64,000 bases of DNA from PNAI01 sp035574295 (GCA_035574295.1 DATLYX010000071.1:4462-68461); one strand, 5' to 3'. Shown: positions 9,001-17,676, counted from the first letter of the stretch. Program-made: numbers and translations. The notes: generated by a model from the sequence alone, not told the origin.

Positions 9001-9153
9001 CGTTCCGTTTTTGCTCGCGCACCCCGGGCGCGAGTTGTTTTCTTTTCGCAAGCCGGCGCGGCGTTCTTGTCTTGGCCCGCTCGGCTTGGGGCTCGTCCAT
9101 TAGATGGCACGGCCGCCTTTCGCGCAAGCGCAAGATACAGGCAGCCGCGGCGC

Positions 9154-9184
9154 ATTCCATAGAATATCCATAGATTAATCTATG
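9154..9184. promoter_or_regulatory. Repeat plus 16-bp palindrome upstream of hfq
   Basis: The gap between dat and hfq ends with two 10-bp units (ATTCCATAGA, TATCCATAGA) on an 11-bp period. These run into a perfect 16-bp palindrome, CATAGATTAATCTATG (9169-9184), which overlaps the dat stop codon. It lies 150-180 bases upstream of hfq on the minus strand, where an hfq control region is expected. The TTCCATA core resembles the repeat before mazG. The regulator is unknown. Confidence 0.4.
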
Positions 9185-10037
9185 ACATTTCGGCAAATCG
9201 ATGAAATTCTCGCCGCAATGCCGTGGCGACCAGCCCCGGCGCGCCGTTGCCGATCGGTCGGCCGTCGATGCGCACGACCGGGATCACGATTTGGCTTGCC
9301 GAGGTCAAAAACGCCTCGCGCGCCGCATAGGCTTCCTCGACGCTGAACGCGCGCTCCTCCAGTGTGAGCCCCTGCGCGGCGATCACATCGAGCAGCACCG
9401 TGCGGGTGATGCCGCGCAGGATGCTGTGGTTGACCGGGTGGGTCACAACCTTGCCCTCGGGCGTGACGATCCACGCGTTGCTGGACGAGCCTTCGGTGAC
9501 GCGGCCTTGGCGGTCCACGAACCAGGCTTCCCGCGCCCCGGCCTCGCGCGCCGCCTGCTTGGCCAACACATTCGGAAGGAGCGAAATCGACTTGATGTCC
9601 ACACGCGCCCATCGGTTGTCCGGCACCGTGATTACGGCCACGCCCTCTCCCGCCGTGCGCTCCGCTGCCGCAAGATCCATATTGCGCGCTGTGACCACGA
9701 TGTTTGGCCGGGTCGGTTGCGGCGGGAAAGCATGATCGCGCCGCGCCACCCCGCGCGTCACCTGCAGATAGACGATACCCCAGCGCACCCGATTGCGCCG
9801 GATCACCTCCTGCAGCACCACCCGCAGCGCCGACATGGCCATGGGCTCGGCAATGCGCAGCTCCCGCAATGAATAGGCCAGACGCTCGAGATGGCGCCGG
9901 GCGTCGACCAGGCGCCCGTCCCTCACCTCGCAGACTTCGTAGACGCCGTCGGAGAACTGATAGCCACGGTCCTCCACATGCACCGCAGCCGCGCGGTGGG
10001 GAACGTAGCGCCCGTTGACATAGGCAATGCGCGACAT
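9180..10037 (-). CDS. dat: D-amino acid aminotransferase (class IV, PLP)
   Basis: Fold-type IV aminotransferase interconverting D-Ala/2-oxoglutarate and pyruvate/D-Glu, supplying D-amino acids for the cell wall. The 285-residue protein carries the PLP lysine in DIKSISLLPN (Lys149), with VTEGSSSNAW as phosphate-binding region, GVYEV near the substrate pocket and LQVTRGVARR. The IKSISLLPN context is nearer D-Ala aminotransferase than branched-chain or aminodeoxychorismate enzymes. Start at ATG 10037 (SRIAYVNGRYVPH), 14 bases after the ntrX stop, so probably co-transcribed with ntrYX. Confidence 0.9.
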   Translation of the reverse strand: MSRIAYVNGRYVPHRAAAVHVEDRGYQFSDGVYEVCEVRDGRLVDARRHLERLAYSLRELRIAEPMAMSALRVVLQEVIRRNRVRWGIVYLQVTRGVARRDHAFPPQPTRPNIVVTARNMDLAAAERTAGEGVAVITVPDNRWARVDIKSISLLPNVLAKQAAREAGAREAWFVDRQGRVTEGSSSNAWIVTPEGKVVTHPVNHSILRGITRTVLLDVIAAQGLTLEERAFSVEEAYAAREAFLTSASQIVIPVVRIDGRPIGNGAPGLVATALRREFHRFAEMS

Positions 10038-10051
10038 CGGGATGAAAACGT

Positions 10052-11422
10052 CTAACCGATCCCCAGCGCCTTGAGCTTGCGATGCAGAGCAGACCGCTCC
10101 ATCCCCACGAACTCCGCCGTGCGTGAAATGTTTCCGCCGAAGCGATTGATCTGAGCCAAAAGATACTCCCGCTCGAACAGCTCCCGCGCCTCCCGCAGCG
10201 CAAGCCCCATGAGCCGCTCCCCGCCGTTGCCGTTGGGCATGGTCGGCACCATCGCGCCCACGTCCTGCGGAAGCATGCTCGCAGTGATCTCCGCGTGCGG
10301 CTCCCCGCCGGCGAGAATCATCAGCCGCTCGATGTTGTTGCGCAGTTGCCGGACATTGCCGGGCCAATCATGGGATTGCAGCACCGCCAGGGCGTCCGCG
10401 CCGATTCTCCGTTTCGGCAGGCCGGTGGCCTGCGAAATCTGCTCCATGAAATAGTCGACGAGCAGCGGAATGTCCTCGCGCCGCTCCGCCAGCGGCGGCA
10501 CGCGGATCGGCACCACGGACAGCCTATGGTAGAGGTCTTCGCGGAACCGGCCGGCTGCGATTTCCGCCTCGATATTGCGGCTCGTTGACGAGATCACGCG
10601 CACGTCAACCTGCACCTTGATCGCCCCGCCCACGCGCTGAAACGTTTGCTCCACCAAGACGCGTAAAATCTTGCTTTGCGTGTCGCGCGGCATGTCGGTC
10701 ACCTCATCGATGAACAAGGTGCCGCCGTGCGCCTCTTCCAGAGCTCCGATCTTGCGCGGCTGCTCGCCGTTCGTCGGCTCCGCGCCGAACAATTCGATCT
10801 CCATGCGCTCGGACGTAATCGCCGCCGCATTGATCACCACGAACGGATTGTGTGCCCGCGCCGACATTGAGTGCAGCATCCGCGCTGCAAGCTCCTTGCC
10901 GGAGCCCGGAGGACCGACGATGAGAACCCGGCTGTTGGTTGGCGCCACCTTCTCGATCGCCTGCCGCAACTGATTCATACAGGGTGCATTGCCGACCAGA
11001 CGCGCCGGCAAAGGTGTGAGCGCCTTGAGCGCCTTGACCTCGCGCCGCAGCCGCGAGTGCTCCAGCGCGCGCTCGGCCACCAACGTCAGTCGGTCCGCCT
11101 TGAACGGTTTCTCGATGAAGTCATAGGCGCCGCGCTTGATGGCCGAGACTGCGGTCTCGATGTTGCCGTGTCCGGAGATCATCACCACGGGCAGTTCGGG
11201 GTGTTGCTCTTTGATCGCATCGAGCAGTTGCAGGCCGTCAAGCCGACTGCCTTGCAGCCAGATGTCCAAAAACACCAGGTTCGGGCGCCGCGCGGCGATC
11301 GCGGCGAGTGCGGCGTCGCTGTCGCCGGCCACGCGTGTCGTATGCCCCTCGTCCTGCAGCAACCCCGCCACCAGTTCGCAGATGTCGGATTCATCATCGA
11401 CGATAAGAATGTCGGACGCCAT
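10052..11422 (-). CDS. ntrX: Nitrogen-assimilation response regulator NtrX
   Basis: NtrC-family response regulator paired with NtrY, controlling nitrogen metabolism, respiration and envelope traits in alphaproteobacteria. Domains: receiver (1-120) with phospho-acceptor Asp53; AAA+ domain with Walker A GPPGSGKE and Walker B GGTLFIDE; C-terminal Fis-type helix-turn-helix (ISRTAEFVGMERSALHRKL). The GAFTGA loop that contacts sigma54 is missing: the segment reads ELFGAEPTNGEQPRKIG. This is a known feature of NtrX and implies it does not activate sigma54 in the usual way. Two bases separate it from ntrY. Confidence 0.96.
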   Translation of the reverse strand: MASDILIVDDESDICELVAGLLQDEGHTTRVAGDSDAALAAIAARRPNLVFLDIWLQGSRLDGLQLLDAIKEQHPELPVVMISGHGNIETAVSAIKRGAYDFIEKPFKADRLTLVAERALEHSRLRREVKALKALTPLPARLVGNAPCMNQLRQAIEKVAPTNSRVLIVGPPGSGKELAARMLHSMSARAHNPFVVINAAAITSERMEIELFGAEPTNGEQPRKIGALEEAHGGTLFIDEVTDMPRDTQSKILRVLVEQTFQRVGGAIKVQVDVRVISSTSRNIEAEIAAGRFREDLYHRLSVVPIRVPPLAERREDIPLLVDYFMEQISQATGLPKRRIGADALAVLQSHDWPGNVRQLRNNIERLMILAGGEPHAEITASMLPQDVGAMVPTMPNGNGGERLMGLALREARELFEREYLLAQINRFGGNISRTAEFVGMERSALHRKLKALGIG

Positions 11423-11424
11423 GG

Positions 11425-13677
11425 TTACTCCGCAGCCTTCTGCAATGCGGGCTCAGGGGCAACCGAAACCGGCGGCTCAGGCGTGAAACGCATCCGAACC
11501 CAGGCGCCCTCCTCACCCGGAAACTTTTCCGCCGCATCGTGCAGTTCGATCCGTCCGCCGTGATCCTCGAGGATACGGCCCACAATCGCGAGCCCGAGAC
11601 CCGTCCCCTTCTCGCGCGTGGTGACGTAGGGTTCGAGCAGGCGGTTGCGATTTTCCTGCGGCAAGCCGATCCCGTTGTCGATTACGTCGACCACGATTTC
11701 TTGCCCGTCGCGTCCCGCAAAAATGCGAATGCGTCCCCGCCGTTTCGCGTCATGCGGCACCGTCGCGATCGCTTCTGTTGCGTTTTTGATGATGTTGGTC
11801 AGCGCCTGCGAGATCAGCCGCCGGTCGAACCGCGCCCGCAGCGGATCCTCGGAAAGCTGGATTTCGAAATCCACCTCGGGGTTCCCCACCCGCATCAGGA
11901 ACACAACCTGGCGTATCGTGTCGGCCAAGTCTTCCGGCATCATCACCGGTTTCGGCATGCGCGCGAATTTGGAAAACTCATCGACCATTCGTTTGATGTC
12001 GTCGACCTGCCGCACGATCGTATCCGTGCACTGCTCGAACACGCTGCGGTCTTCGGTAATGACCTTTCCGTATTTCCGCCGCAGCCGTTCCGCCGAGAGT
12101 TGGATCGGCGTCAGCGGATTCTTGATCTCGTGCGCGATGCGTCGCGCCACATCCGCCCAGGCCGATGTGCGTTGTGCCGTCACCAGATCCGTGATGTCGT
12201 CGAGCGTCACCACATAGCCGTGCGCCGGATCGACCGACTGTTCGGTGGCGATACGCACCGTGACGTTGCGCTCATTTCCCTTGCGCCCGAGCACGATCTG
12301 CCCCTGCACCAGCCGCTGTGTGGTGGACTGCGCCGCTGACAGGATGTCCTTGAGTTCCGGCACGATTTCGATCAGCGGCTTGCCGATCGCCTCCGCTTCC
12401 GTGCAATCGATCAACTGCTGGGCCGAGCGGTTCAGGATCGTAATGCGGCCTTCCGCGTCCACGCCGATCACGCCCGCGCTCGCCCCCGCGAGCACCGCCT
12501 CGGTGAAGCGGCGGCGCTGGTCGATCAGTTCGCTCGCCCGCACCAAATCCTCGTGCTGCGTGCGCAGTTCTTGCGTCATCTTGTTGAAGGTTTGACCGAG
12601 CCGCGCCAGATCCCCTTCCCTGCGCCGCACCGGAACCTGCACGTTGAGATTGCCGGTCGATACTTCGTTCGCGGCACTGATCAGCCGGCGGATCGGCGCT
12701 ACCAGGAGATTTGCGAAATTGAGGCCGAGCCACGCCGCCGCCAGCAGCACGGTGAGCGAAATCACCGTATACATCAGCGCGAAGGCAAACTTCACACCCG
12801 ATCGCCGCGACTCCAGATTCGCAAAGTCCTGAACGATCGCGCGGGTATCGTTCAATCGCTCCACCGCCGTCGGATCGAGCGTATTGACAACGTAGAGCCA
12901 TGTGTCGATGTAACCGCGCAATTTGATGATGCCGCCCACGGCGTTGGCCTCGGGCAGCGGCCCGATTTGTGGCTGCGTGTCGCCGATCAGCAAAAGCCCT
13001 TCCGGAGTCGGCATCGGGATCTTCTGGTCGCTTCGTGTCTCGGCCTTTTCGACCACCGATCCATCCGGCCCGAGCAACAGCACGGCCGACAGCTTGCGCA
13101 GGTTGGCCTGTGCCATGAGCAGTTGCCGGAACCGTTCACGGTCAAAGTCAAACAGCGGCTTTGCGCGCGCGATCTCGAACGCAAGCCCGACCACATTGCG
13201 GCCGACGCTGTCCGCCTGCTCGTTCAGGTACATGTCGGCCACCAGAACCGAATTGCCGATGACCGCTTTCGTGCGCGAAGAGATTTGCTGATCGATGCCG
13301 CGATCAAGCATGACGTTTGCGATCACCGCCACCAGGATCGCAGGCGTCGCAGCAATGATGCAGAACAGGCCGACGATCCGAACGTGCAATCGCGCCGCCG
13401 CAAGCCCACGCCGACGCGCTTCGAGCACGAGCCATACATCGCGCGCGATCACCGCCAGCAGGATGAGCACGGTCAGCGCGTTGATCGAAAGCAGTCCAAC
13501 CACCACCTCGTGCGTGGGCGAGATCGGTGTCAGGTCTGCAAGCACAACGAAGGTAACGAGCGCCGAGAGCAGCGCCACAGATACCGCCACCGGCCCGACC
13601 ACGCGCATGAACCACCCTCTCCCGGGCGTCGCGTCCGAACCTGATTGGATGGAACTGGGGTGGGTGGCCGTGGTCAT
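11425..13677 (-). CDS. ntrY: Sensor histidine kinase NtrY
   Basis: Membrane sensor kinase that phosphorylates NtrX. The 750-residue protein has three clustered N-terminal membrane helices (about 25-45, 55-80, 95-120), a periplasmic region of about 170 residues, another helix near 300, HAMP, PAS (about 390-480), HisKA with His516 in RRIAHEIKNPL, and HATPase_c with DNGIGLP and GTGLGLAI. Start taken as ATG 13677; TTG 13716 is an in-frame alternative with no better ribosome-binding site. A 20-codon reading frame overlaps this start (ATGA). The promoter upstream contains a perfect palindrome. Confidence 0.95.
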   Translation of the reverse strand: MTTATHPSSIQSGSDATPGRGWFMRVVGPVAVSVALLSALVTFVVLADLTPISPTHEVVVGLLSINALTVLILLAVIARDVWLVLEARRRGLAAARLHVRIVGLFCIIAATPAILVAVIANVMLDRGIDQQISSRTKAVIGNSVLVADMYLNEQADSVGRNVVGLAFEIARAKPLFDFDRERFRQLLMAQANLRKLSAVLLLGPDGSVVEKAETRSDQKIPMPTPEGLLLIGDTQPQIGPLPEANAVGGIIKLRGYIDTWLYVVNTLDPTAVERLNDTRAIVQDFANLESRRSGVKFAFALMYTVISLTVLLAAAWLGLNFANLLVAPIRRLISAANEVSTGNLNVQVPVRRREGDLARLGQTFNKMTQELRTQHEDLVRASELIDQRRRFTEAVLAGASAGVIGVDAEGRITILNRSAQQLIDCTEAEAIGKPLIEIVPELKDILSAAQSTTQRLVQGQIVLGRKGNERNVTVRIATEQSVDPAHGYVVTLDDITDLVTAQRTSAWADVARRIAHEIKNPLTPIQLSAERLRRKYGKVITEDRSVFEQCTDTIVRQVDDIKRMVDEFSKFARMPKPVMMPEDLADTIRQVVFLMRVGNPEVDFEIQLSEDPLRARFDRRLISQALTNIIKNATEAIATVPHDAKRRGRIRIFAGRDGQEIVVDVIDNGIGLPQENRNRLLEPYVTTREKGTGLGLAIVGRILEDHGGRIELHDAAEKFPGEEGAWVRMRFTPEPPVSVAPEPALQKAAE

Positions 13678-13736
13678 GGCTGTGTCAGTGCAATGGGTGG
13701 CAATGGGTGCAGGCAAGAACGCCCGCAGTGTGTCAT
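13674..13736 (-). CDS. Possible 20-codon upstream ORF overlapping the ntrY start
   Basis: An ATG-initiated 20-codon frame (MTHCGRSCLHPLPPIALTQP) lies just downstream of the predicted ntrYX promoter. Its stop overlaps the ntrY start (ATGA), the classic geometry for translational coupling, and an AGG lies about 7 bases before its ATG. The peptide matches nothing I know and is short, so it may be chance. If translated, it would tune ntrY initiation, which otherwise lacks a clear ribosome-binding site. Confidence 0.25.
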   Translation of the reverse strand: MTHCGRSCLHPLPPIALTQP

Positions 13737-13766
13737 ACTTGCCTGGAACCCCGCCGCACTGATGCC

Positions 13767-13795
13767 TTTATACAACAATGTTGCAAACAGGCAAC
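13767..13795 (-). promoter_or_regulatory. Predicted ntrYX promoter with operator-like palindrome
   Basis: Read on the minus strand: TTGCCT (13794-13789), 16 bases, then TATAAA (13772-13767), a good sigma70-type promoter. The spacer contains a perfect 11-bp palindrome CAACAATGTTG (13773-13783) abutting the -10 box, and GTTGC-N6-GCAAC (13780-13795) overlaps the -35 box. A protein bound here would block RNA polymerase. CAA-N5-TTG matches, from memory, the spacing reported for NtrX binding in Brucella, which suggests autoregulation. Transcription would start about 80 bases before ntrY. Confidence 0.55.
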
Positions 13796-13876
13796 AAATT
13801 TACAGCTTCAATCGAAATGACAGAGGGAAACAGTAAACGGTTCAAAAGCCCCACAATTGATGCGCGAAGCGTGTGT

Positions 13877-15313
13877 TCAGCCGCTGGATCGAATGACCTG
13901 GATGTCGAGGTCGCGAATCTTCTTGCGCAGGGTGTTTCGATTGAGTCCGAGCAGGTCAGCGGCCCGGATCTGGTTGCCGCGGGTGACCGCCAATGCTGCG
14001 GTCAGAAGCGGCTGTTCGATTTCCCGCAGCACCCTGTGATACAGGCCGGGCGGGGGCAGCTCGTTGCCGAAGCTTGCAAAATAGCGGGCCAGATTGCGCT
14101 CCACTGCTGCGGCAAGCGATTCATCCTCCGGCGCCTTCTCCGCCGGCGCAACCGGCTGTGTTAATTCTGCATCGATCACCGCCGCCGTAATTGTTTCCTG
14201 TGGGTAGAGAGCCGCAAGCCGCCGGGCCAAATTTTCCAGTTCCCGCACATTCCCCGGCCAACGGTACTGCTTGAGGCGATCAAGCGCCGCCTGATCGATC
14301 TGCTTGGGCGGAAGGCCCTCCCGCGCGGCTTGCGTGAAGAAGTGCCGGATCAGATCGGGAACGTCTTCCAGCCGCTCACGCAACGGCGGCAGCCTGAGCG
14401 GCACCACATTCAGCCTGAAGAACAGATCTTCACGGAACAACCCCTGCTGAATCAGAAGCCGCAAATCCTTGTTCGTTGCCGCAATGATGCGCACATCGGT
14501 CTTGATCGGGGTGCGCCCGCCTACCGTGGTGTACTCACCCTGCTGCAAAACGCGCAACAGCCGCGTCTGCGCTTCCATCGGCATGTCGCCGATTTCGTCG
14601 AGAAACAGCGTACCGCCCTCGGCCTGCTCGAATCGGCCGGGATTACGCGCATTCGCTCCGGTGAATGCGCCCTTCTCGTGGCCGAACAGCTCCGACTCGA
14701 TCAGCTCGCGCGGGATCGCCGCCATGTTGATGGCGACGAACTGTCCGTTGCGCCGTTTGCCGTAGTCGTGCAACGCGCGGGCGATCAGTTCCTTGCCGGT
14801 TCCCGATTCGCCGGTGATCATCACCGTGAGATCGGTCTGCATGAGCCGCGCCACCAGCCGATAAATCTCCTGCATCGCCGGCGAGCGCCCGACCAGCGGG
14901 ATGGCTTCGAGATCTTCCGGCTTGTTGGCCGGCCGCGGCTTGTCTTTGGGCTCGGCCAGCGCCCGGCCGACGATGGCGATCAGCTCTTTCAGATCGAACG
15001 GCTTGGGCAAATATTCGTAGGCGCCGCGTTCTGAAGCGCGCACCGCGGTCAGGAACGTGTTCTGCGCGCTCATGATCACCACCGGCAGATTGGGCCGCAG
15101 TTTTTTGATGCGCGGCAATAAGTCGAAGGCGTTCTCATCCGGCATCACCACGTCGGTGATGACGAGATCCCCTTCCCCCTGGCTGATCCAGCGCCAGAGC
15201 GTGGCCGCATTGCTGGTGGAGCGCACCTCGTATCCGGCGCGCGACAGCGCCTGGTTGAGCACGGTGCGGATTGCGGTATCGTCGTCGGCCACCAAAATGC
15301 TTCCCGCGGGCAT
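13877..15313 (-). CDS. ntrC: Nitrogen regulation response regulator NtrC
   Basis: Sigma54-dependent activator of nitrogen-limitation genes, phosphorylated by NtrB. The 478-residue protein has a receiver with Asp54, AAA+ domain with Walker A GESGTGKE, a full GAFTGA loop (HEKGAFTGAN) and Walker B GGTLFLDEIGDMP, and a C-terminal Fis-type HTH (RAADLLGLNRNTLRKKI). Unlike its neighbour NtrX, it retains everything needed to remodel sigma54 polymerase. It follows ntrB after 21 bases; the ntrYX promoter lies beyond its stop, so ntrBC and ntrYX appear to be separate units. Confidence 0.97.
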   Translation of the reverse strand: MPAGSILVADDDTAIRTVLNQALSRAGYEVRSTSNAATLWRWISQGEGDLVITDVVMPDENAFDLLPRIKKLRPNLPVVIMSAQNTFLTAVRASERGAYEYLPKPFDLKELIAIVGRALAEPKDKPRPANKPEDLEAIPLVGRSPAMQEIYRLVARLMQTDLTVMITGESGTGKELIARALHDYGKRRNGQFVAINMAAIPRELIESELFGHEKGAFTGANARNPGRFEQAEGGTLFLDEIGDMPMEAQTRLLRVLQQGEYTTVGGRTPIKTDVRIIAATNKDLRLLIQQGLFREDLFFRLNVVPLRLPPLRERLEDVPDLIRHFFTQAAREGLPPKQIDQAALDRLKQYRWPGNVRELENLARRLAALYPQETITAAVIDAELTQPVAPAEKAPEDESLAAAVERNLARYFASFGNELPPPGLYHRVLREIEQPLLTAALAVTRGNQIRAADLLGLNRNTLRKKIRDLDIQVIRSSG

Positions 15314-15334
15314 GGAGTCCTCTCTTGGATCCTG

Positions 15335-16465
15335 TTAAGCGGGTGCCGGCCCGGCGCCGTCACCGGTGAACATGGGCATCAGCACACGAAAAACCGTGTG
15401 CCGCGGTTGCGACTCGCACTCGACGATGCCGCCGTGATCGCCGACGATTTTTGCTACCAGCGCAAGGCCGAGCCCGTTGCCCGTGGGTTTCGTCGTCACG
15501 AACGGATCGAACAGATGCGGCATCAAATCTTCGGGCACGCCCGGCCCGTTGTCCTTGATGCAGAATTCCATGGGCAGCGACACGCGCGTTTTGTTGCCCG
15601 GCAGCGACAGCCGGACGCCCGGACGGAATGCGGTCGTCAGCTGGATTTCGCCGTCGGCGGCCCCCTCCCCGATCGCTTCCGCGGCATTCTTCACCAGGTT
15701 GAGGAACACCTGCACCAGCTGGTCGCGATTGGCGAGCACCGGCGGCAGCGAGGGGTCATAGTCCTCCACGAATTTGATGTGCCGTGCGAAACCCGATTGC
15801 GCCAGGCGTTTGACGTGATCGAGCACGGTATGGATGTTCACCGGCTCGCGCTCCACCGGCCGCTCGTCCGAAAACACCTCCATGCGGTCAACCAGCTTGA
15901 CGATACGGTCGGCCTCCTCGCAGATCAGCCGCGTCAGCGTCCGATCGTCGTCGCTCGCGGATTGTTCAAGCAGCTGCGCCGCACCGCGGATCCCGGACAG
16001 CGGATTCTTGATTTCGTGCGCCAGCATGGCGGCGAGCGCCACCACCGAGCGCGCAGCCCCGCGATGGGTGAGCTGCCGGTCCATCTTGTCGGCAATGGTT
16101 CGCTCCTGCAGCATGACCACGACGTGGTCAGGCCGCTCCGGCAACGGCGCCACGTGCAGATCAACGAGGCGATCGCCCGGATTCCGCGGCGTGGACAGGT
16201 CAACCTTGTATTCGTTGACCGCGGCCCCGCGCTGCCGCACCTGTTCGATCAGCGCCAGCAGCGGGCTGCCGAACGGCACAAGATCGCACAGCATCTGCCG
16301 GCGCAGCAGCGGGGCCGAGATTTCGAAGAACGATTCTGCGGCGACATTGGCATCGGAAATGCGGCCGTCCGCGGCAACGGTAATCACCGGCATCGGCAGC
16401 GCGTTCAACACCGCCCCTGCGATGCTTGCCGACGCCCTGGTCGCGCGTTCCTCGACGTTGCTCAT
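15335..16465 (-). CDS. ntrB: Nitrogen regulation sensor kinase NtrB (GlnL)
   Basis: Cytosolic PII-responsive histidine kinase/phosphatase acting on NtrC. The 376-residue protein has no membrane segment. An N-terminal PAS domain (about 15-125) precedes HisKA with His150 in MLAHEIKNPLSG and a HATPase domain with NLVKNAAEAI (N box), DNGPGVP (G1) and GNGLGLAL (G2). Its ATG overlaps the dusB stop by 4 bases, giving the classical nifR3-ntrB-ntrC arrangement. Confidence 0.96.
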   Translation of the reverse strand: MSNVEERATRASASIAGAVLNALPMPVITVAADGRISDANVAAESFFEISAPLLRRQMLCDLVPFGSPLLALIEQVRQRGAAVNEYKVDLSTPRNPGDRLVDLHVAPLPERPDHVVVMLQERTIADKMDRQLTHRGAARSVVALAAMLAHEIKNPLSGIRGAAQLLEQSASDDDRTLTRLICEEADRIVKLVDRMEVFSDERPVEREPVNIHTVLDHVKRLAQSGFARHIKFVEDYDPSLPPVLANRDQLVQVFLNLVKNAAEAIGEGAADGEIQLTTAFRPGVRLSLPGNKTRVSLPMEFCIKDNGPGVPEDLMPHLFDPFVTTKPTGNGLGLALVAKIVGDHGGIVECESQPRHTVFRVLMPMFTGDGAGPAPA

Positions 16466-17499
16466 ACCGCCCCCTCGCGTGCAAAGGCGTCATAGGCTTG
16501 CGCCAGCTTGGCGCGCGCATCGGAGGGGCTTTCGGAGGTCAACACCGTGCTGCGCCAGCGCTTGAGCAGATCCAAGGCGACGCCTGCGGTCGCCGCTGCG
16601 ATGTCGAGCGCCCAACCGAGATGCTTGCGCGCGTGCTTGAGCCCGATGCGCAGCCCGTGGTGCGTCAGCATGTCTTCATAAAGTTGCGAGATCAGCGCAA
16701 ACTGCGTCATCAACGGCGGCGGCGCCCCCCGCGTCCCGGTCGCCAGAAACTGCGCGAACTGCCCCAGCATCCATGGCCGCCCCTGCGCCGCCCGGCCGAC
16801 CATGATGGCATCCGCGCCCGACGCCGCGAGCGCAGCCGTAATATCGTCGTAACCTGCGATATCCCCGTTGACGACGACAGGAATCCTGACGGCCTCACGC
16901 ACGCGCCGCACCGCGGCCCAGTCCGCCCGCCCGTTGTAGAACTGGCAGCGCGTGCGGCCATGAACCGTAATCATCCGCACCCCGGCATCTTCCGCGCGGC
17001 GCGCCAACTCCGCTGCGTTGATCGAGGCGTGGTCCCAGCCAAGCCGCATCTTGAGTGTGACCGGCACAGTCACCGCTTGCACCGTCGCCTCGATCAAGCG
17101 CTGGGCGTGGTCGAGGTCGCGCATCAGCGCCGCGCCGGACTGCTTGTTGGCCACGTGCTTGGCCGGGCAGCCCATGTTGATGTCGACGATCTCGGCGCCG
17201 GCGTCTTGAGCCATGCGCGCGCCTTCCGCCATCCAGCGCGCCTCGCAGCCCGCAAGCTGCACCACGTGTACGCCGCTTCCGTGCCTCTCTGCCCGCAGCC
17301 TTGCATTGCGGCATCCCTCGACCAGCGCCTCGCTGGCCGTCATTTCGGACACCACGAGCCCCGCACCCAGCTCAGCCACCAACCGCCGAAACGGCGCATC
17401 CGTGATCCCCGCCATGGGCGCCAGAAAGACGCGATTGGGCAACCGCACCTCACCAACGCAGAGAGGACCCTGAAGCCTCGAATGATAGGTCGCGCTCAC
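16462..17499 (-). CDS. dusB: tRNA-dihydrouridine synthase DusB (NifR3)
   Basis: FMN-dependent enzyme reducing specific uridines in the tRNA D-loop. The 345-residue TIM barrel shows the FMN-binding start LAPMAGITD, catalytic Cys111 in NMGCPAKHV, the phosphate-binding NGDI and VGRAAQGRPW motifs, and a C-terminal helical RNA-binding domain. It starts with GTG at 17499. It is the first gene of the dusB-ntrBC unit and diverges from ispDF across 177 bases that carry overlapping promoters. Confidence 0.96.
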   Translation of the reverse strand: MSATYHSRLQGPLCVGEVRLPNRVFLAPMAGITDAPFRRLVAELGAGLVVSEMTASEALVEGCRNARLRAERHGSGVHVVQLAGCEARWMAEGARMAQDAGAEIVDINMGCPAKHVANKQSGAALMRDLDHAQRLIEATVQAVTVPVTLKMRLGWDHASINAAELARRAEDAGVRMITVHGRTRCQFYNGRADWAAVRRVREAVRIPVVVNGDIAGYDDITAALAASGADAIMVGRAAQGRPWMLGQFAQFLATGTRGAPPPLMTQFALISQLYEDMLTHHGLRIGLKHARKHLGWALDIAAATAGVALDLLKRWRSTVLTSESPSDARAKLAQAYDAFAREGAV

Positions 17500-17505
17500 A
17501 CTTGT

Positions 17506-17533
17506 TTGCCTAATTTTTAGGCTACGTTATAAA
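17506..17533 (+). promoter_or_regulatory. Predicted ispDF promoter
   Basis: TTGCCT (17506-17511), a 16-base spacer, and TATAAA (17528-17533): the same boxes and spacing as the ntrYX promoter. A palindrome GCCTAA-TTT-TTAGGC (17508-17522) overlaps the -35 box. Start of transcription is expected near 17540, about 135 bases before ispDF. It faces the predicted dusB promoter so closely that both cannot be occupied at once. Confidence 0.5.
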
Positions 17534-17540
17534 TGCACAC

Positions 17541-17568
17541 AGTTTAATCAAAGACGGATGTTTTGCAA
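17541..17568 (-). promoter_or_regulatory. Predicted dusB-ntrBC promoter
   Basis: On the minus strand TTGCAA (17568-17563), 16 bases, then TAAACT (17546-17541); start expected near 17534, some 35 bases before the dusB GTG. The -10 box is weaker than that of the opposing ispDF promoter. The two face each other and their initiation sites cross. Confidence 0.4.
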
Positions 17569-17569
17569 G

Positions 17570-17584
17570 TGTTGCGCTGCAACA
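17570..17584. promoter_or_regulatory. Palindrome TGTTGC-N3-GCAACA, likely operator
   Basis: A perfect 15-bp interrupted palindrome just upstream of the dusB -35 box and about 30 bases into the ispDF transcript. Overlapping it are CAA-GTG-TTG (17567-17575) and CAA-CATT-TTG. The same TGTTGC/GCAAC half-sites occur in the ntrYX promoter, suggesting that one factor, possibly NtrX, reads both nitrogen operons. Confidence 0.45.
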
Positions 17585-17676
17585 TTTTGTGAGGCCAGGA
17601 AAACGACCAGGAAATCGATTTGCCCGTCCGTCCCGACGCGCTACATCCCTTGCGTTTTCAAAGGCCAAGCAGAGCC

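Noticed and set aside
9001..9051. N-terminal extension of Hfq by 17 codons
   Set aside because: The extension is not Hfq-like and the ATG at 9000 has a suitable ribosome-binding site.
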